Positions 20,558-30,243 are shown, counted from the stretch's first letter. The stretch: 36,380 bases of DNA from Rhodocyclaceae bacterium (GCA_023253415.1 JALRGK010000074.1:1-36380); one strand, 5' to 3'. Notes: generated by a model from the sequence alone, not told the origin. Translations and numbers: made by a program.

Positions 20558-21241
20558 ATGAATTGTTCCCGATTACTCTCCGGCCTGTTATCCAGCCTTG
20601 CGCTCACCTTGGCTGCATCCGCCTACGCGGATGAACCGTCAGCCGACGCATCGACAGCCCCCTCCGAAGCGACCGCAACGGCAACAAACGCACCGCAAAG
20701 CGTGGTTGTGGTTGGTTCGCCGGATAGTGATGCCAAAACATCGGAAAGCCAATCCTGGTATAGCAGCGCCTGGGACACAGCCGGCCAGCATCTGTCGGAC
20801 ATCTGGAACAAGGGTGACATCGAGCTTTACGTGCCTTTCTGGAGCTATCACCTGCCGTTTGCGTATAGTCCGGAAAAACGCGCCAGCTACACCGAATATC
20901 CGGCCGGTGGCGGTCTGGGTAAAGGTTGGTACAACGCTAGCGGTAACTGGGAAGGGGTCTATGTGATGGGCTTTCAGGATTCTCATGCCCAACCCATGTA
21001 CATGGCCGGGTATGGCTGGGTTCCCACCTGGAATCCAATCAATGAACAGACCCGCATCGGCGTCGGGGCAACCGTCTTCCTATTCATGCGCTCAGATATC
21101 AACAGTTATGCACCAACACCCGGCATCCTGCCCATGGCTACAGTCGGATATGGCCCTGTCGATGTTCAGGTTGCCTACATTCCGGGTGGCCAGGGCAACG
21201 GCAATGTATTGTTCTGGTGGGCCAAGTATTCCTTCAAATAA
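20558..21241 (+). CDS. pagP: Lipid A palmitoyltransferase PagP
   Basis: PagP is an eight-stranded outer-membrane enzyme moving palmitate from phospholipid to lipid A, which increases resistance to antimicrobial peptides. The 227-residue protein begins with a signal peptide (cleavage near AYA-DE, residue 24). A low-complexity Ser/Ala/Thr/Pro linker follows (about 26-62), then the PagP domain. The catalytic triad can be placed at His98 (WSYHLP) and Asp141-Ser142 (GFQDSHAQP). The 43-residue spacing equals that of E. coli His33 and Asp76. The C-terminus WWAKYSFK has the aromatic end of barrel proteins. It lies between purH and purD, unrelated purine genes. Confidence 0.93.
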   Translation: MNCSRLLSGLLSSLALTLAASAYADEPSADASTAPSEATATATNAPQSVVVVGSPDSDAKTSESQSWYSSAWDTAGQHLSDIWNKGDIELYVPFWSYHLPFAYSPEKRASYTEYPAGGGLGKGWYNASGNWEGVYVMGFQDSHAQPMYMAGYGWVPTWNPINEQTRIGVGATVFLFMRSDINSYAPTPGILPMATVGYGPVDVQVAYIPGGQGNGNVLFWWAKYSFK

Positions 21242-21298
21242 TACGCGATTTGAGCAAAACAATTTCGCTGACTCTCGTTTAACTCGCAGGATCGTTTC

Positions 21299-22582
21299 AT
21301 GAAAATTCTCGTCGTCGGCTCCGGTGGCCGTGAACATGCCCTCGCCTGGAAGCTCGCACAAGCCGCAGGCGTTACTCAGGTTTTTGTTGCGCCGGGCAAC
21401 GCAGGCACCGCACGCGAACCGAAACTCGAGAACCTGCCCATCACCGACCTGAATGCGCTAGCCGACTTTGCCACGGACAACGCCGTTCACCTCACCGTGG
21501 TTGGCCCGGAAGCCCCGCTAGCCGGCGGCATCGTAGATATATTCCGCGCCCGCGGCCTGAAGATCTTTGGCCCGACCAAGGCCGCTGCTCAACTGGAAAG
21601 CTCCAAAGATTTCGCCAAGCGTTTCATGGCCCGTCACAACATTCCAACAGCAGGATTCGAAACATTTACCGACCCGGCGGCGGCACATGATTACGTGACT
21701 CACCGTGGCGCGCCGATTGTGATCAAGGCTGATGGCCTGGCGGCCGGCAAAGGTGTGGTTGTCGCCATGACCCTAGACGAAGCGCATGCCGCCATTGATG
21801 ACATGCTCTCCGGCAACAAGCTCGGTAGCGCTGGTGCTCGTGTGGTCATCGAAGACTTCCTCGATGGCGAAGAAGCCAGCTTCATCGTGCTGGTTGATGG
21901 CAAAAACGTGCTGCCGATGGCTACCAGCCAGGATCACAAGCGAATTGGTGACGGCGATACCGGCCCCAACACTGGCGGCATGGGTGCCTATTCACCTGCA
22001 CCTGTGGTAACGCCCGATGTACACGCCAAAGCGATGCGCGAAATTATTCTACCCACCGTACGTGGCATGGAAGCCGATGGCATTCCGTTTACTGGCTTCC
22101 TCTATGCAGGTCTGATGATCGGCAAAGATGGCTCGGTAAAGACCCTGGAATTTAACGCCCGCATGGGGGATCCTGAAACGCAGCCGATCATGATGCGCCT
22201 AAAATCGGATGCCGTAAAAATGTTCGAGCACGCCATTGCCGGCACCCTCGATAAGGCCGAAGCAGACATCGAATGGGACCGACGCGTTGCCCTCGGCATC
22301 GTGATGGCTGCTCAGAACTACCCGGACACCCCCCGCAAAGGCGATGTGATTCACGGGTTGCCCGCTGGCAATTCGGCTGGTGAAGACGCCCATGTCTTTC
22401 ATGCTGGTACAACCGATGAAAACGGCAGCGTGGTTACCAACGGTGGTCGTGTACTCTGCGTGACGGCGCTGGGAGACAATGTCGCCCAGGCACAGAAACG
22501 TGCCCGCGAGGTCCTAGACAAGATTCGCTTCGATGGCATGCAGTACCGCACGGACATTGGCTACCGCGCCATCAATCGCTAA
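21299..22582 (+). CDS. purD: Phosphoribosylamine-glycine ligase PurD
   Basis: PurD joins glycine to 5-phosphoribosylamine with ATP, the second step of purine synthesis. The 427-residue ATP-grasp protein shows GSGGREHALAWKL (7-19), the ATP-binding VIKADGLAAGKGV (141-153), PNTGGMGAYSP (223-233) and metal-binding EFNARMGDPETQP (284-296). An AGGA ribosome-binding sequence precedes the ATG at 21299. hemF follows after 19 bases; the purD-hemF pairing is typical of betaproteobacteria. Confidence 0.97.
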   Translation: MKILVVGSGGREHALAWKLAQAAGVTQVFVAPGNAGTAREPKLENLPITDLNALADFATDNAVHLTVVGPEAPLAGGIVDIFRARGLKIFGPTKAAAQLESSKDFAKRFMARHNIPTAGFETFTDPAAAHDYVTHRGAPIVIKADGLAAGKGVVVAMTLDEAHAAIDDMLSGNKLGSAGARVVIEDFLDGEEASFIVLVDGKNVLPMATSQDHKRIGDGDTGPNTGGMGAYSPAPVVTPDVHAKAMREIILPTVRGMEADGIPFTGFLYAGLMIGKDGSVKTLEFNARMGDPETQPIMMRLKSDAVKMFEHAIAGTLDKAEADIEWDRRVALGIVMAAQNYPDTPRKGDVIHGLPAGNSAGEDAHVFHAGTTDENGSVVTNGGRVLCVTALGDNVAQAQKRAREVLDKIRFDGMQYRTDIGYRAINR

Positions 22583-22601
22583 TCATTGGTAGGCTGCTCT
22601 T

Positions 22602-23534
22602 ATGGCTGAATTATCCGGTACGCAGCGTTCGCAAGTCGTCGAAAACTATTTCCGCAGCCTTCAACAACGGATTGTTGATGCACTGTCGACACTGGATGGA
22701 CAACCTTTCCGCAGAGACAGCTGGACGCGTCCGGCTGGTGGTGGTGGCGTTTCCTGCCTGATCGAAGAAGGCAACCTGATCGAGCGTGGCGGCGTCAATT
22801 TTTCGCACGTGATGGGCACGCAGCTCCCCCCCTCCGCCTCCGCACATCGTGCCGAGCTTGCCGGGCGGCCGTATGAAGCCATGGGTGTATCTTTAGTCAT
22901 GCATCCACGGAATCCCTACTGCCCAACGGCCCATATGAATGTGCGCTATTTTGTTGCACACCCCCCCAAGGACCAACCAGAAGTTGAACCGGTATTCTGG
23001 TTCGGAGGTGGTATGGATCTAACGCCATACTATGGCTTCCGGGAGGACGCCGTACATTTCCACCAGACCTGCCGTGATGCCTTGGCACCTCATGGTGCCG
23101 ATTATTACCCCCGATTCAAGGACTGGTGCGATCGTTATTTTTTCCTAAAACATCGTGACGAAGCCCGTGGTGTCGGTGGTGTATTTTTTGATGATCTCAA
23201 CGAGCCCGGTTTTGATGCCAGCTTCGCGCTGACGCAATCGGTCGGCGATGCTTTTGTCGCAGCCTATGCACCATTGCTGGAACGCCGCCGCGACATATCT
23301 TGGGGCGAGCGTGAACGGGATTTCCAAGCATACCGCCGTGGCCGCTATGTGGAGTTCAATCTGGTTTTCGACCGCGGCACCTTGTTCGGTTTGCAGTCGG
23401 GTGGGCGTACCGAGTCAATTCTGATGTCAATGCCACCCATTGTGAAATGGCGCTACGACTGGCAACCTGAAGCGGACTCGCCTGAAGCAGCGCTTTACAC
23501 CGATTTTTTACCGCATCAGGATTGGTTGGCTTAA
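22602..23534 (+). CDS. hemF: Oxygen-dependent coproporphyrinogen III oxidase HemF
   Basis: HemF decarboxylates coproporphyrinogen III to protoporphyrinogen IX using O2. The 310-residue protein contains the conserved HMNVRYF (111-117), [10 protein letters not shown] (135-144), [10 protein letters not shown] (189-198) and a C-terminal block [14 protein letters not shown] then [12 protein letters not shown]. Length equals the E. coli enzyme within about ten residues. It implies heme synthesis under aerobic conditions. Its stop overlaps the convergent hemY stop by 4 bases, so the two genes share terminal DNA. Confidence 0.97.
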   Translation: MAELSGTQRSQVVENYFRSLQQRIVDALSTLDGQPFRRDSWTRPAGGGGVSCLIEEGNLIERGGVNFSHVMGTQLPPSASAHRAELAGRPYEAMGVSLVMHPRNPYCPTAHMNVRYFVAHPPKDQPEVEPVFWFGGGMDLTPYYGFREDAVHFHQTCRDALAPHGADYYPRFKDWCDRYFFLKHRDEARGVGGVFFDDLNEPGFDASFALTQSVGDAFVAAYAPLLERRRDISWGERERDFQAYRRGRYVEFNLVFDRGTLFGLQSGGRTESILMSMPPIVKWRYDWQPEADSPEAALYTDFLPHQDWLA

Positions 23535-24421
23535 CGCTGCGTCCTCTGCGTATCAATAAACGCTCGCGCCTTCGCCGTCCATTCGTCAGCGGTCATGCGG
23601 CTTAACATGGCATCTGCTGCGTCGAAGAGATCAGAATCGCACTCTTTCTGCGGAATCTGTGTCAAGTACAAACTAAATCGCTGCGAATCGCTCTGATAAT
23701 GCCGCAAGTTACCCAGATGCGACTGACGCCGGCAATAGGCCAGAAAGCTATCGCTGAGCCCATCACGCGGCCGGAGATCTCGCACCTGGAGCAAGACATC
23801 TTCCCAGCGCTCAGACCCGAGCAAAGCACGCAACTCAGCACGAATCAGGCCGGTACTGCGTTTCGAACGCGATGTATGATCTGCCAACATCAGCACTTGA
23901 AGCGCCGCTTCAAACTGACGACGAGCCACTAACATTTCTGCCTCTTGCGCCAATCGAGCAGCAACCAGCGTCTCATCATCAGCATCAACTCGCCCCAACC
24001 ATACTGCAGCACGATCTGCATCGCCTAATGCCTGCGCCGCACGCGCCGCCAGCAAATCTGCATACCCCGCTGCAAAACCGGATTTACGCGCACGTTCCGT
24101 TGACTTGATCGCGGCTTCGAAGTGCCCTTCCATCAGCAAGCGCAGGGATGAAAGAAATGCCTGTTGACCACGTCGTTCACGGCGCATGCGACGAAAACGG
24201 GCAATACGACCAGGTAAGCGCAGCGTGCCTTGTAGCAATTTTAAGAGAAGGGCGCCCGCGAGCAAGGTCGCCAGCAATGCCAGCACTAGGAAATTAAGCG
24301 ACATCTCGATACGCCAGCTCGACAAGGCGACAATGGCATACCCATCGTTACGGTGCATTAGCTCAGCCACAACAACGGCCAAGGTACCCAGCACCAGGCT
24401 CCAGATCAGCAGCTTTCTCAT
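23531..24421 (-). CDS. hemY: HemY-like inner-membrane TPR protein, short form
   Basis: Proteobacterial HemY is a membrane protein of unclear role encoded with heme genes; it is not the protoporphyrinogen oxidase of the same name in Gram-positives. Two hydrophobic segments (about 4-22 and 44-64) and the basic RRMRRERR (about 77-84) are followed by alpha-helical TPR-like repeats from about residue 88. Only 296 residues are present against roughly 390-400 in known homologues. The missing part is the C-terminal repeats, and the gene ends exactly where hemF ends on the other strand. Its start overlaps the hemX stop (ATGA), placing it last in hemC-hemD-hemX-hemY. Confidence 0.85.
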   Translation of the reverse strand: MRKLLIWSLVLGTLAVVVAELMHRNDGYAIVALSSWRIEMSLNFLVLALLATLLAGALLLKLLQGTLRLPGRIARFRRMRRERRGQQAFLSSLRLLMEGHFEAAIKSTERARKSGFAAGYADLLAARAAQALGDADRAAVWLGRVDADDETLVAARLAQEAEMLVARRQFEAALQVLMLADHTSRSKRSTGLIRAELRALLGSERWEDVLLQVRDLRPRDGLSDSFLAYCRRQSHLGNLRHYQSDSQRFSLYLTQIPQKECDSDLFDAADAMLSRMTADEWTAKARAFIDTQRTQR

Positions 24422-25509
24422 GTGGCACTTCCTTTGGCACTAGGTTCCGTTGACGCACCACCCGTAGGCGCCATCGTTTCCGCCGCCGGTTCTACACCAA
24501 GCAATGCATTCCGCAAGGCATCCAGCGCCTTTCGAGTCGCATCAAAATCGACCGCAGCCGGATCCATCTGAATTGATGCCAGTCGTTGCAATAGCTCCAG
24601 ATCATTACGCACCAAAGCATCGGCGCTATCGAAGTATTTGACAATCCAGCTTCTCGCCTGACTCAGCGATTGCTGATAAACCGCTGCATTCCTCTCGACC
24701 AGGGCATGGCGGGCATCCAGCAGTAACAGACGCACACTCTGTTGCAGAAAAATTTTCTGCTCCGGAGCGATCAGCGCTGGTTCAGCCTGATCCAGACGTT
24801 GAACACGAACCATGCGACGAATCGATTGCCAAATCTCTTCGCCAATCTCGGTGACGAGGGCTCGGGCTTTGTCCATTAGCGTCGGCACATCCACATCCGG
24901 CAACGGACTGTTTGTCATCTCGGATGGTGCCGCTTGAATGCGCCTCTCTTGCAACAACGGTAATTTGTCGATGGTGGCAATCACGCCATCAAGCTGCTGC
25001 ATGGTCTCCCGCAAATCGAGTACCTGACGGTTAGCAAGCCCAGCTAGATCTGTGGCCATTGTCTGGCGCAACACCTGAACTTCAGCCATTGGCACATTCG
25101 CCAATAGATTCTGGCCGCGCTCCAGCGCCTGGCCCAACGGCTTATTATTGCCCGTGGCCAACCAGATCTGCCATCCGGCATCGAGCTGTTCTTCAATGCG
25201 ATCAAGTTGTAACACGAGGCGATCACGCAGGAATGATTGGCGCAACGCCGCCATCTCCTGCTGCAGCCCCTGCTGGTCTGCCAGCGCCGACTCCAGCGCT
25301 GCTAGTCTCGCATCGACAGAATCCACTGCAACATCCTCACGCTGCAGTCTCTCCCACAAACGCATCGTCCAGACTTGCTGTCCCAGAATACCAATCACTG
25401 CGAAACCAACGAGACCAATGACCAATCGCTTCCCAAAAAAGACGCGTTGAGGCTTTTTGATTTTTAGATCTTCTGGCTTCGTGCTCTCCGTGGGGTTTAC
25501 GTCACTCAT
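24418..25509 (-). CDS. hemX: HemX-like membrane protein of the hem operon
   Basis: HemX was once annotated as a uroporphyrinogen-III methyltransferase, but it lacks the SAM-binding motifs of true methylases. The 363-residue protein has a basic cytoplasmic N-terminus, one membrane segment (about 28-48), a long alpha-helical coiled-coil region (about 50-95, rich in Gln, Leu and Glu) and a helical C-terminal domain. A proline- and threonine-containing tail ends the protein. It lies between hemD (34 bases upstream) and hemY (4-base overlap). In many betaproteobacteria HemD and HemX are fused; here they are separate. Confidence 0.86.
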   Translation of the reverse strand: MSDVNPTESTKPEDLKIKKPQRVFFGKRLVIGLVGFAVIGILGQQVWTMRLWERLQREDVAVDSVDARLAALESALADQQGLQQEMAALRQSFLRDRLVLQLDRIEEQLDAGWQIWLATGNNKPLGQALERGQNLLANVPMAEVQVLRQTMATDLAGLANRQVLDLRETMQQLDGVIATIDKLPLLQERRIQAAPSEMTNSPLPDVDVPTLMDKARALVTEIGEEIWQSIRRMVRVQRLDQAEPALIAPEQKIFLQQSVRLLLLDARHALVERNAAVYQQSLSQARSWIVKYFDSADALVRNDLELLQRLASIQMDPAAVDFDATRKALDALRNALLGVEPAAETMAPTGGASTEPSAKGSAT

Positions 25510-25544
25510 GGCCTATCCGTCCGTGGTTTATTAATCAATGATTG

Positions 25545-26327
25545 TTACGATTCATTATACGTTTGCAAGGCATCGAGAATACCCTGATCACCGCCTGCGG
25601 TAACCGTGACATGATCAAAACCAAGGACCCTTGCCGCTTCGGCAATCCGCGCATGCGGTACCATTACCATAACGCTCCGAAAGCGGGCCGCCAAATCTTC
25701 GGGCATGCCCCGCATCAGCCGCTGCAGTGATTCACTACTACTGATGACAGCCAACGTTGGCGGCGTTTGCTCATAAAGTTGCTGGAGCGCCGGCACAGCA
25801 AACGGGTTCAACTGACGTTGATAACTGGCCACTTCATCAACGCACCCCCCTCGATCGCGCAAGGCTTGCGCCAAAAAGTCCCGACCACCTTCTCCCCGAA
25901 TCAGCGCGAACCGTTGCCCATGACAGTTTTCCTCAGAAAAGAATGGCAATGCCATCAGGCCTTCGCTATCGAAACGGTCTGATGGCATGAGAATCTGTTC
26001 AACACCCAGATCACGCAAAACCCGTGCCGTGCCGGGGCCAACAGAGGCAGCGGCTAATGAAGATGGCCAGGGCAGCTTCGACGTCAAGATCGGCCATGAC
26101 GTCCGTACGGCATTCGCACTAACGAATAACACAGCCCGATAACGATTCAAATGCTGCGCTATGTGATTCAACGCCGGCGCTGCAGCTATTGGTGTAATCG
26201 CAAGAAACGGTATATGTGAGGCTAAACCACCCAAGGCATGAACCCCCGCCAGCAGGGTATGCGCCTGCCCCTCGGGTCGAGTGATCAGGACATGATGTCC
26301 ATTCAGCGGTCTGGTTAACGATGCCAC
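25545..26327 (-). CDS. hemD: Uroporphyrinogen-III synthase HemD
   Basis: HemD closes and inverts ring D of hydroxymethylbilane to give uroporphyrinogen III. The 260-residue protein has the weakly conserved family pattern: VLITRPEGQA (13-22), FVSANAVR (about 68-75), VGPGTARVLRDLGV (about 95-108), then LAVISSSESLQRL and DHVTVTAGGDQGIL near the end. The start is a GTG at 26327 without a clear Shine-Dalgarno; I see no better in-frame ATG. It begins 22 bases after the hemC stop. Sequence divergence is normal for HemD, so context carries part of the evidence. Confidence 0.92.
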   Translation of the reverse strand: MASLTRPLNGHHVLITRPEGQAHTLLAGVHALGGLASHIPFLAITPIAAAPALNHIAQHLNRYRAVLFVSANAVRTSWPILTSKLPWPSSLAAASVGPGTARVLRDLGVEQILMPSDRFDSEGLMALPFFSEENCHGQRFALIRGEGGRDFLAQALRDRGGCVDEVASYQRQLNPFAVPALQQLYEQTPPTLAVISSSESLQRLMRGMPEDLAARFRSVMVMVPHARIAEAARVLGFDHVTVTAGGDQGILDALQTYNES

Positions 26328-26349
26328 TGTTGCACGGTGCTGTCTGACA

Positions 26350-27279
26350 TTAGCCGGCGTTGATCTGACAGATCAGTTGATCGGCACCTTGTCCCAGCAA
26401 TGATTCGGCCAGTGCCTTACCGAGCTGTTCTGCCTCTGACCAAGGGCCACGACACTCACCCGCAACAATCTTGGTGCCATCCACCGAGGCAACCAGACCG
26501 CGCAACCAGAAATGCTCACCATTTTCCGGCACAGCAAAGCCAGCAATCGGTAGATGGCAGCTACCACCCAGCCGGCGGGAGAATGCGCGTTCTGCCGTGA
26601 CGCATGCGGCTGTCGCAGGATCTGCCAGTGCATCCGCAATACGCTGCATGAGCGGCTGCCCTTCACAGATTTCGATGCCAAGCGCCCCCTGACCGGGTGC
26701 CGGTAGCATGTCTGAAGGGTCAATCCGAGCACGGATCCGTTCAGCCAATCCCAGACGAACAAGTCCGGCCGCCGCAAGAATAATGGCGTCGAACTCACCC
26801 TCGTCGAGCTTACGCAAGCGTGTGTCCAGATTGCCGCGTAGGGGTTTGATGACCAGATGCGGGAATCGGGCTCGCAACTGAGCCTCCCGACGTAGGCTGG
26901 ATGTGCCAACGACAGCGCCGGCCGGCAGATCTACCAGGGTGGCATAACGGGGGCTGACAAAGGCATCACGCGGGTCCTCCCGCTCGCTGATGGCGGCCAA
27001 AACAAAGCCTTCCGGCATCTCCATGGGTACATCTTTCATGGAATGTACGGCCAGATCAGCTCGGCCTTCAGCCATCGCAACCTCTAGCTCCTTGATGAAC
27101 AGCCCTTTGCCGCCAATCGCTGCCAGGGGCCGATCCAGAATCTGATCACCACGCGTGGTCATGCCCAGAATCTGGACATCACGATCCGGGTTTTTCGCCT
27201 GCAATAGGGCTTGTACGTGTTTGGCCTGCCACATGGCCAGTCGGGATTCTCGGGAGGCGATAACAAGAGGCGTCGACAT
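26350..27279 (-). CDS. hemC: Porphobilinogen deaminase HemC
   Basis: HemC polymerises four porphobilinogens into hydroxymethylbilane on a dipyrromethane cofactor. The 309-residue protein shows [13 protein letters not shown] (7-19), the catalytic Asp in HSMKDVP (Asp83), [12 protein letters not shown] (125-136) and the cofactor-attachment Cys241 in [10 protein letters not shown]. It is the first gene of hemC-hemD-hemX-hemY and is divergent from argH. No strong Shine-Dalgarno is visible before the ATG at 27279. Confidence 0.97.
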   Translation of the reverse strand: MSTPLVIASRESRLAMWQAKHVQALLQAKNPDRDVQILGMTTRGDQILDRPLAAIGGKGLFIKELEVAMAEGRADLAVHSMKDVPMEMPEGFVLAAISEREDPRDAFVSPRYATLVDLPAGAVVGTSSLRREAQLRARFPHLVIKPLRGNLDTRLRKLDEGEFDAIILAAAGLVRLGLAERIRARIDPSDMLPAPGQGALGIEICEGQPLMQRIADALADPATAACVTAERAFSRRLGGSCHLPIAGFAVPENGEHFWLRGLVASVDGTKIVAGECRGPWSEAEQLGKALAESLLGQGADQLICQINAG

Positions 27280-27359
27280 AAATTATTTCAAAATCCAACG
27301 GTGCAAAGACTGCGGGTGCAATTACCCGAATGAATGCAATCCTAGCACGCGGCATCCCT

Positions 27360-27365
27360 TATAAT
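27360..27365 (+). promoter_or_regulatory. -10 box of argH, decides its start
   Basis: A consensus TATAAT at 27360-27365 sits 34 bases before the ATG at 27400 and overlaps the in-frame ATG at 27364, which therefore cannot be the transcribed start. A good -35 box at 17 bases is not visible. On the minus strand the same bases read TATAAG, a possible -10 facing hemC. An inverted repeat with 5-base arms (27313-27328) lies in the hemC leader. Confidence 0.5.
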
Positions 27366-27399
27366 GTACGGTTTACAGCCACTTTTGCGACTTGCTGCC

Positions 27400-28803
27400 A
27401 TGTCTGCCAACGAAAAGACCCAAGCCTCCACGCCCTACACCTGGGCAGGCCGTTTTGATGAACCGATGTCGGATCTCGTCAAACGCTATACTGCATCGGT
27501 TGATTTCGACCAGCGCCTCTGGCAACAGGATATCCGCGGCTCGCTGGCGCATGCCCGAATGCTCGCCAAACAACAGATCATCAGCGCCCAGGATCTGGCC
27601 GATATTGAACGCGGTATGACGCAGATTCTTGGCGAACTGGAACGTGGCGAGTTCACGTGGTCGCTGGATCTGGAAGATGTACACCTCAATATCGAGCACC
27701 GACTGACCAGCCTGGTCGGTGATGCTGGAAAGCGTTTGCATACTGGCCGTTCGCGTAACGACCAGGTCGCTACTGATATTCGCCTGTGGCTACGCGACAG
27801 CATTGACATCCTGCTTGAACTCTTCAAGCGCCTCCAGCTGGCACTCGTAACGCTGGCAGAACAGCATGCAGCGACACCGATGCCGGGCTTTACACACTTG
27901 CAAGTAGCTCAACCAGTCACCTTTGGCCACCACCTGATGGCCTATGTGGAAATGCTGGCGCGTGACGCCGAACGCCTGACGGACATGCGTCGTCGCGTCA
28001 ACCGCCTACCGCTGGGCAGCGCTGCGCTGGCGGGCACAACCTACCCGATCGATCGTCACTTCGTCGCTGAACAACTGGGCTTTGAGGCGGTGTGTGAAAA
28101 CTCGCTGGATGCCGTATCGGATCGTGACTTCGCGATCGAATTCTGTGCCGCAGCATCACTGGCTATGATTCACCTGTCGCGCTTCTCCGAAGAGCTGGTA
28201 CTCTGGATGACGCCACGTTTTGGCTTTGTCATGCTGGCGGATCGCTTCTGCACCGGTTCGTCGATCATGCCGCAAAAGAAGAACCCGGACGTACCAGAGC
28301 TGGCGCGTGGTAAAACGGGTCGAGTCATCGGTGATCTGAACACGCTGCTCGTCCTGATGAAAGGCCAGCCGCTGGCCTACAACAAAGACAACCAGGAAGA
28401 TAAAGAACCGCTGTTCGATGCTGTCGATACCCTGACCGATACGCTACGTATTTTCGTTGATCTGGTACCGGGTATCACCGTGCGACCGGAGCCAATGGCC
28501 AGTGCACTTCTTCAGGGTTACGCGACCGCTACCGACCTGGCCGACTATCTGGTGCGCAAAGGTCTGCCCTTCCGCGAAGCGCACGAAGTCGTGGGGCTAG
28601 CTGTCAAGGCCGCAGAAAAGAAAGGGGTGGACCTCGCCGACCTGACGCTCAACGAGCTGCAAGCCTTCTCGCCACTGATTGAATCCGATGTCGTGCATGC
28701 CTTGACTGTCGAAGGCTCCCTGGCTGCCCGCAATCACATTGGCGGCACAGCGCCGAAACAGGTCAAAGCGGCGATCGAGCGCGCACTGAAACGCCTCGCA
28801 TAA
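27400..28803 (+). CDS. argH: Argininosuccinate lyase ArgH
   Basis: ArgH splits argininosuccinate into arginine and fumarate, the final step of arginine synthesis. With the ATG at 27400 the protein is 467 residues, beginning [19 protein letters not shown]; an ATG 36 bases upstream lies in the -10 box and is rejected. Superfamily motifs are HTGRSRNDQ (114-122), the catalytic-region FTHLQVAQP (about 164-172) and the signature [12 protein letters not shown] (286-297). It is monocistronic in appearance and converges with a membrane-transporter gene 12 bases downstream. Confidence 0.97.
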   Translation: MSANEKTQASTPYTWAGRFDEPMSDLVKRYTASVDFDQRLWQQDIRGSLAHARMLAKQQIISAQDLADIERGMTQILGELERGEFTWSLDLEDVHLNIEHRLTSLVGDAGKRLHTGRSRNDQVATDIRLWLRDSIDILLELFKRLQLALVTLAEQHAATPMPGFTHLQVAQPVTFGHHLMAYVEMLARDAERLTDMRRRVNRLPLGSAALAGTTYPIDRHFVAEQLGFEAVCENSLDAVSDRDFAIEFCAAASLAMIHLSRFSEELVLWMTPRFGFVMLADRFCTGSSIMPQKKNPDVPELARGKTGRVIGDLNTLLVLMKGQPLAYNKDNQEDKEPLFDAVDTLTDTLRIFVDLVPGITVRPEPMASALLQGYATATDLADYLVRKGLPFREAHEVVGLAVKAAEKKGVDLADLTLNELQAFSPLIESDVVHALTVEGSLAARNHIGGTAPKQVKAAIERALKRLA

Positions 28804-28815
28804 GCCCCTGCCCTC

Positions 28816-29394
28816 TTAGAAAGCGATCCCGAAGAGGATCGCAGCCCCCATTACGAGAAAAATGCCCGCGGTGATTCGATGAATCATGTCGATGGGCATT
28901 CTTTTCGCCAACGCATCGCCGAAAAAGACCACCGGCACGTTAGCGATAACCATGCCCAGCGTCGAACCGGCAACAACCGCGGTGAGATCCTGAAAGCGTG
29001 CCGCCAAAATTGCCGTGGCGATCTGGGTTTTGTCACCCATCTCCAGCAGAAAGAAGATAACCGTCGTCATGACAAAGACGCCATAGCGCTTCATCCGATT
29101 CTCAGCGACATTCTCTTCGTCAGCATCCAGCTTATCGGGAATTAACATCCAACCGGCCATAACGACAAAGGATCCTGCCAGAATCCAGCGGGTCCATTCC
29201 GGGCCCAGCCATTCAAAGACGGACTCACCAACCAGGGCCGCTAGGGCATGGTTAATGATCGTGGCAACCAGGATGCCTCCACTGATCGCCCACGGCGAGC
29301 GGTAACGCGTCGCTAGCACCAGTGAGAGCAACTGGGTCTTGTCGCCTATCTCAGCCAGCGCTACGACCCCCGTAGCGATCAGGAAGGCCTCCAT
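28816..29394 (-). CDS. TMEM165/GDT1 (UPF0016) family cation transporter, possible Mn2+ exporter
   Basis: The 192-residue membrane protein has two related halves, each beginning with the family motif E-x-G-D-K-T: EIGDKT (15-20) and EMGDKT (118-123). About six hydrophobic segments are visible, with a charged central loop (about 86-104). Family members exchange Ca2+ or Mn2+ for protons; bacterial examples such as MneA of Vibrio export manganese, so Mn2+ efflux is the best inference. It starts 5 bases after grxD and is probably co-transcribed with it. No yybP-ykoY-type riboswitch leader is possible in that short gap. Confidence 0.87.
   Translation of the reverse strand: MEAFLIATGVVALAEIGDKTQLLSLVLATRYRSPWAISGGILVATIINHALAALVGESVFEWLGPEWTRWILAGSFVVMAGWMLIPDKLDADEENVAENRMKRYGVFVMTTVIFFLLEMGDKTQIATAILAARFQDLTAVVAGSTLGMVIANVPVVFFGDALAKRMPIDMIHRITAGIFLVMGAAILFGIAF
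28823..28842 (-). terminator. Possible terminator hairpin at the end of the cation-transporter gene
   Basis: A perfect 7-base stem (GCGATCC with GGATCGC) and 6-base loop lie in the last codons of the UPF0016 gene. Read on the minus strand, the stem is followed by a short T-containing stretch (TTTCT) overlapping the stop. The U-tract is short, so termination strength is uncertain. It could also be coincidental coding sequence. Confidence 0.35.
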
Positions 29395-29399
29395 CGGGA

Positions 29400-29732
29400 T
29401 CAGTTCTTGTAAGGCTCAACCAGTGCCTGCAGTTCGCCAGCCTGGAACATTTCCATCATGATGTCGCTGCCGCCAATAAACTCACCATTGACGTAAAGCT
29501 GTGGAATTGTCGGCCAGTTGGCATAGACCTTCACGCCCTCACGGACCTCGGGATTTTCCAGCACATTCACGCTGAAAAATTTGCTGACACCGCTTTCGCG
29601 CAGCAGCTTGCACGCCCGCTGCGAGAAACCACACTGCGGAAACTGCGGGGTGCCCTTCATGTACAGAACGACCGGATGGCCTTTGACCTGTTCATCAATA
29701 AGGGCCAGCACGGGATTATTGTTGTCGCTCAT
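29400..29732 (-). CDS. grxD: Monothiol CGFS glutaredoxin GrxD (Grx4)
   Basis: Grx4-type proteins carry [2Fe-2S] clusters with glutathione, often together with BolA, and deliver them to targets. The 110-residue protein has the active site CGFS (Cys34), WPTIPQLYVNG (about 73-83) with the cis-proline, and FIGGSDIMMEM, the glutathione-binding end. MKGTPQFPQCGFSQ is the usual signature. A GGAG lies 7 bases before the ATG. It has its own likely promoter in the 76-base gap behind the sulfur-transporter genes, and is followed after 5 bases by the UPF0016 transporter. Confidence 0.96.
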   Translation of the reverse strand: MSDNNNPVLALIDEQVKGHPVVLYMKGTPQFPQCGFSQRACKLLRESGVSKFFSVNVLENPEVREGVKVYANWPTIPQLYVNGEFIGGSDIMMEMFQAGELQALVEPYKN

Positions 29733-29770
29733 AGTCTGACTCCATCATCTGTTGGGTAAAACGATCACGG

Positions 29771-29799
29771 AGTCTAGCCAAGCCGGCGCAGCTCGTCAA
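29771..29799 (-). promoter_or_regulatory. Predicted sigma-70 promoter of grxD
   Basis: On the minus strand TTGACG (complement of 29794-29799) is followed after exactly 17 bases by TAGACT (complement of 29771-29776). These match consensus at five and four of six positions. The predicted transcript would start about 30 bases before the grxD ATG. Confidence 0.5.
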
Positions 29800-29808
29800 A
29801 CTTAAAAC

Positions 29809-30243
29809 TCAACGATGAGATCTCAACTTTTCAATCACGCTGTAGAGGCTCATACCTGCCAGCAAGCTGGCCATGTAGATCACACCTTCAGGTACACCCG
29901 CCCCTAGGAGCACTAAGCCGGGCCCGGGGCAAATGCCCGTAATGCCCCAACCTATGCCAAAAAGGACTGAGCCGGCAATCAGACGTCCATCAATCTTGCG
30001 ACTGCTCGGTAAGTTCAAAGGCTCACCCAACAAAGTTTTAGGTTGCCTTTTCAGCATCGCAAAACCAATACTCCCAACGACCAGGCCACCCCCCATCACC
30101 AAACCCAGTGACGGATCCCATGGGCCTGCCACATCGAGAAACCCAACAACCTTTGCAGGATTGGCCATCCCGGACAGAATCAGCCCTAGGCCGAGTAGCA
30201 AACCGGCCAGACCGGCTGTTATCCATTGATAGACACGACTCAT
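29809..30243 (-). CDS. YeeE/YedE-family half transporter, second subunit (PmpB-like)
   Basis: The 144-residue membrane protein has about four hydrophobic segments and the signature GLILSGMANPAKVVGFLDV (about 19-37) with WDPSL. A second-half motif GICPGPGL contains its only cysteine (Cys105). It corresponds to one half of YeeE/YedE transporters; full-length TsuA imports thiosulfate using membrane cysteines. Split halves are known as PmpA/PmpB in the bigR operon of Xylella. It starts 3 bases after the stop of the other half. Substrate (thiosulfate, another sulfur species, or otherwise) is inferred from family only. Confidence 0.87.
   Translation of the reverse strand: MSRVYQWITAGLAGLLLGLGLILSGMANPAKVVGFLDVAGPWDPSLGLVMGGGLVVGSIGFAMLKRQPKTLLGEPLNLPSSRKIDGRLIAGSVLFGIGWGITGICPGPGLVLLGAGVPEGVIYMASLLAGMSLYSVIEKLRSHR

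Noticed and set aside
29395-29399. Manganese riboswitch before the UPF0016 transporter
   Set aside because: Only five bases separate it from grxD, so there is no room for an RNA leader.
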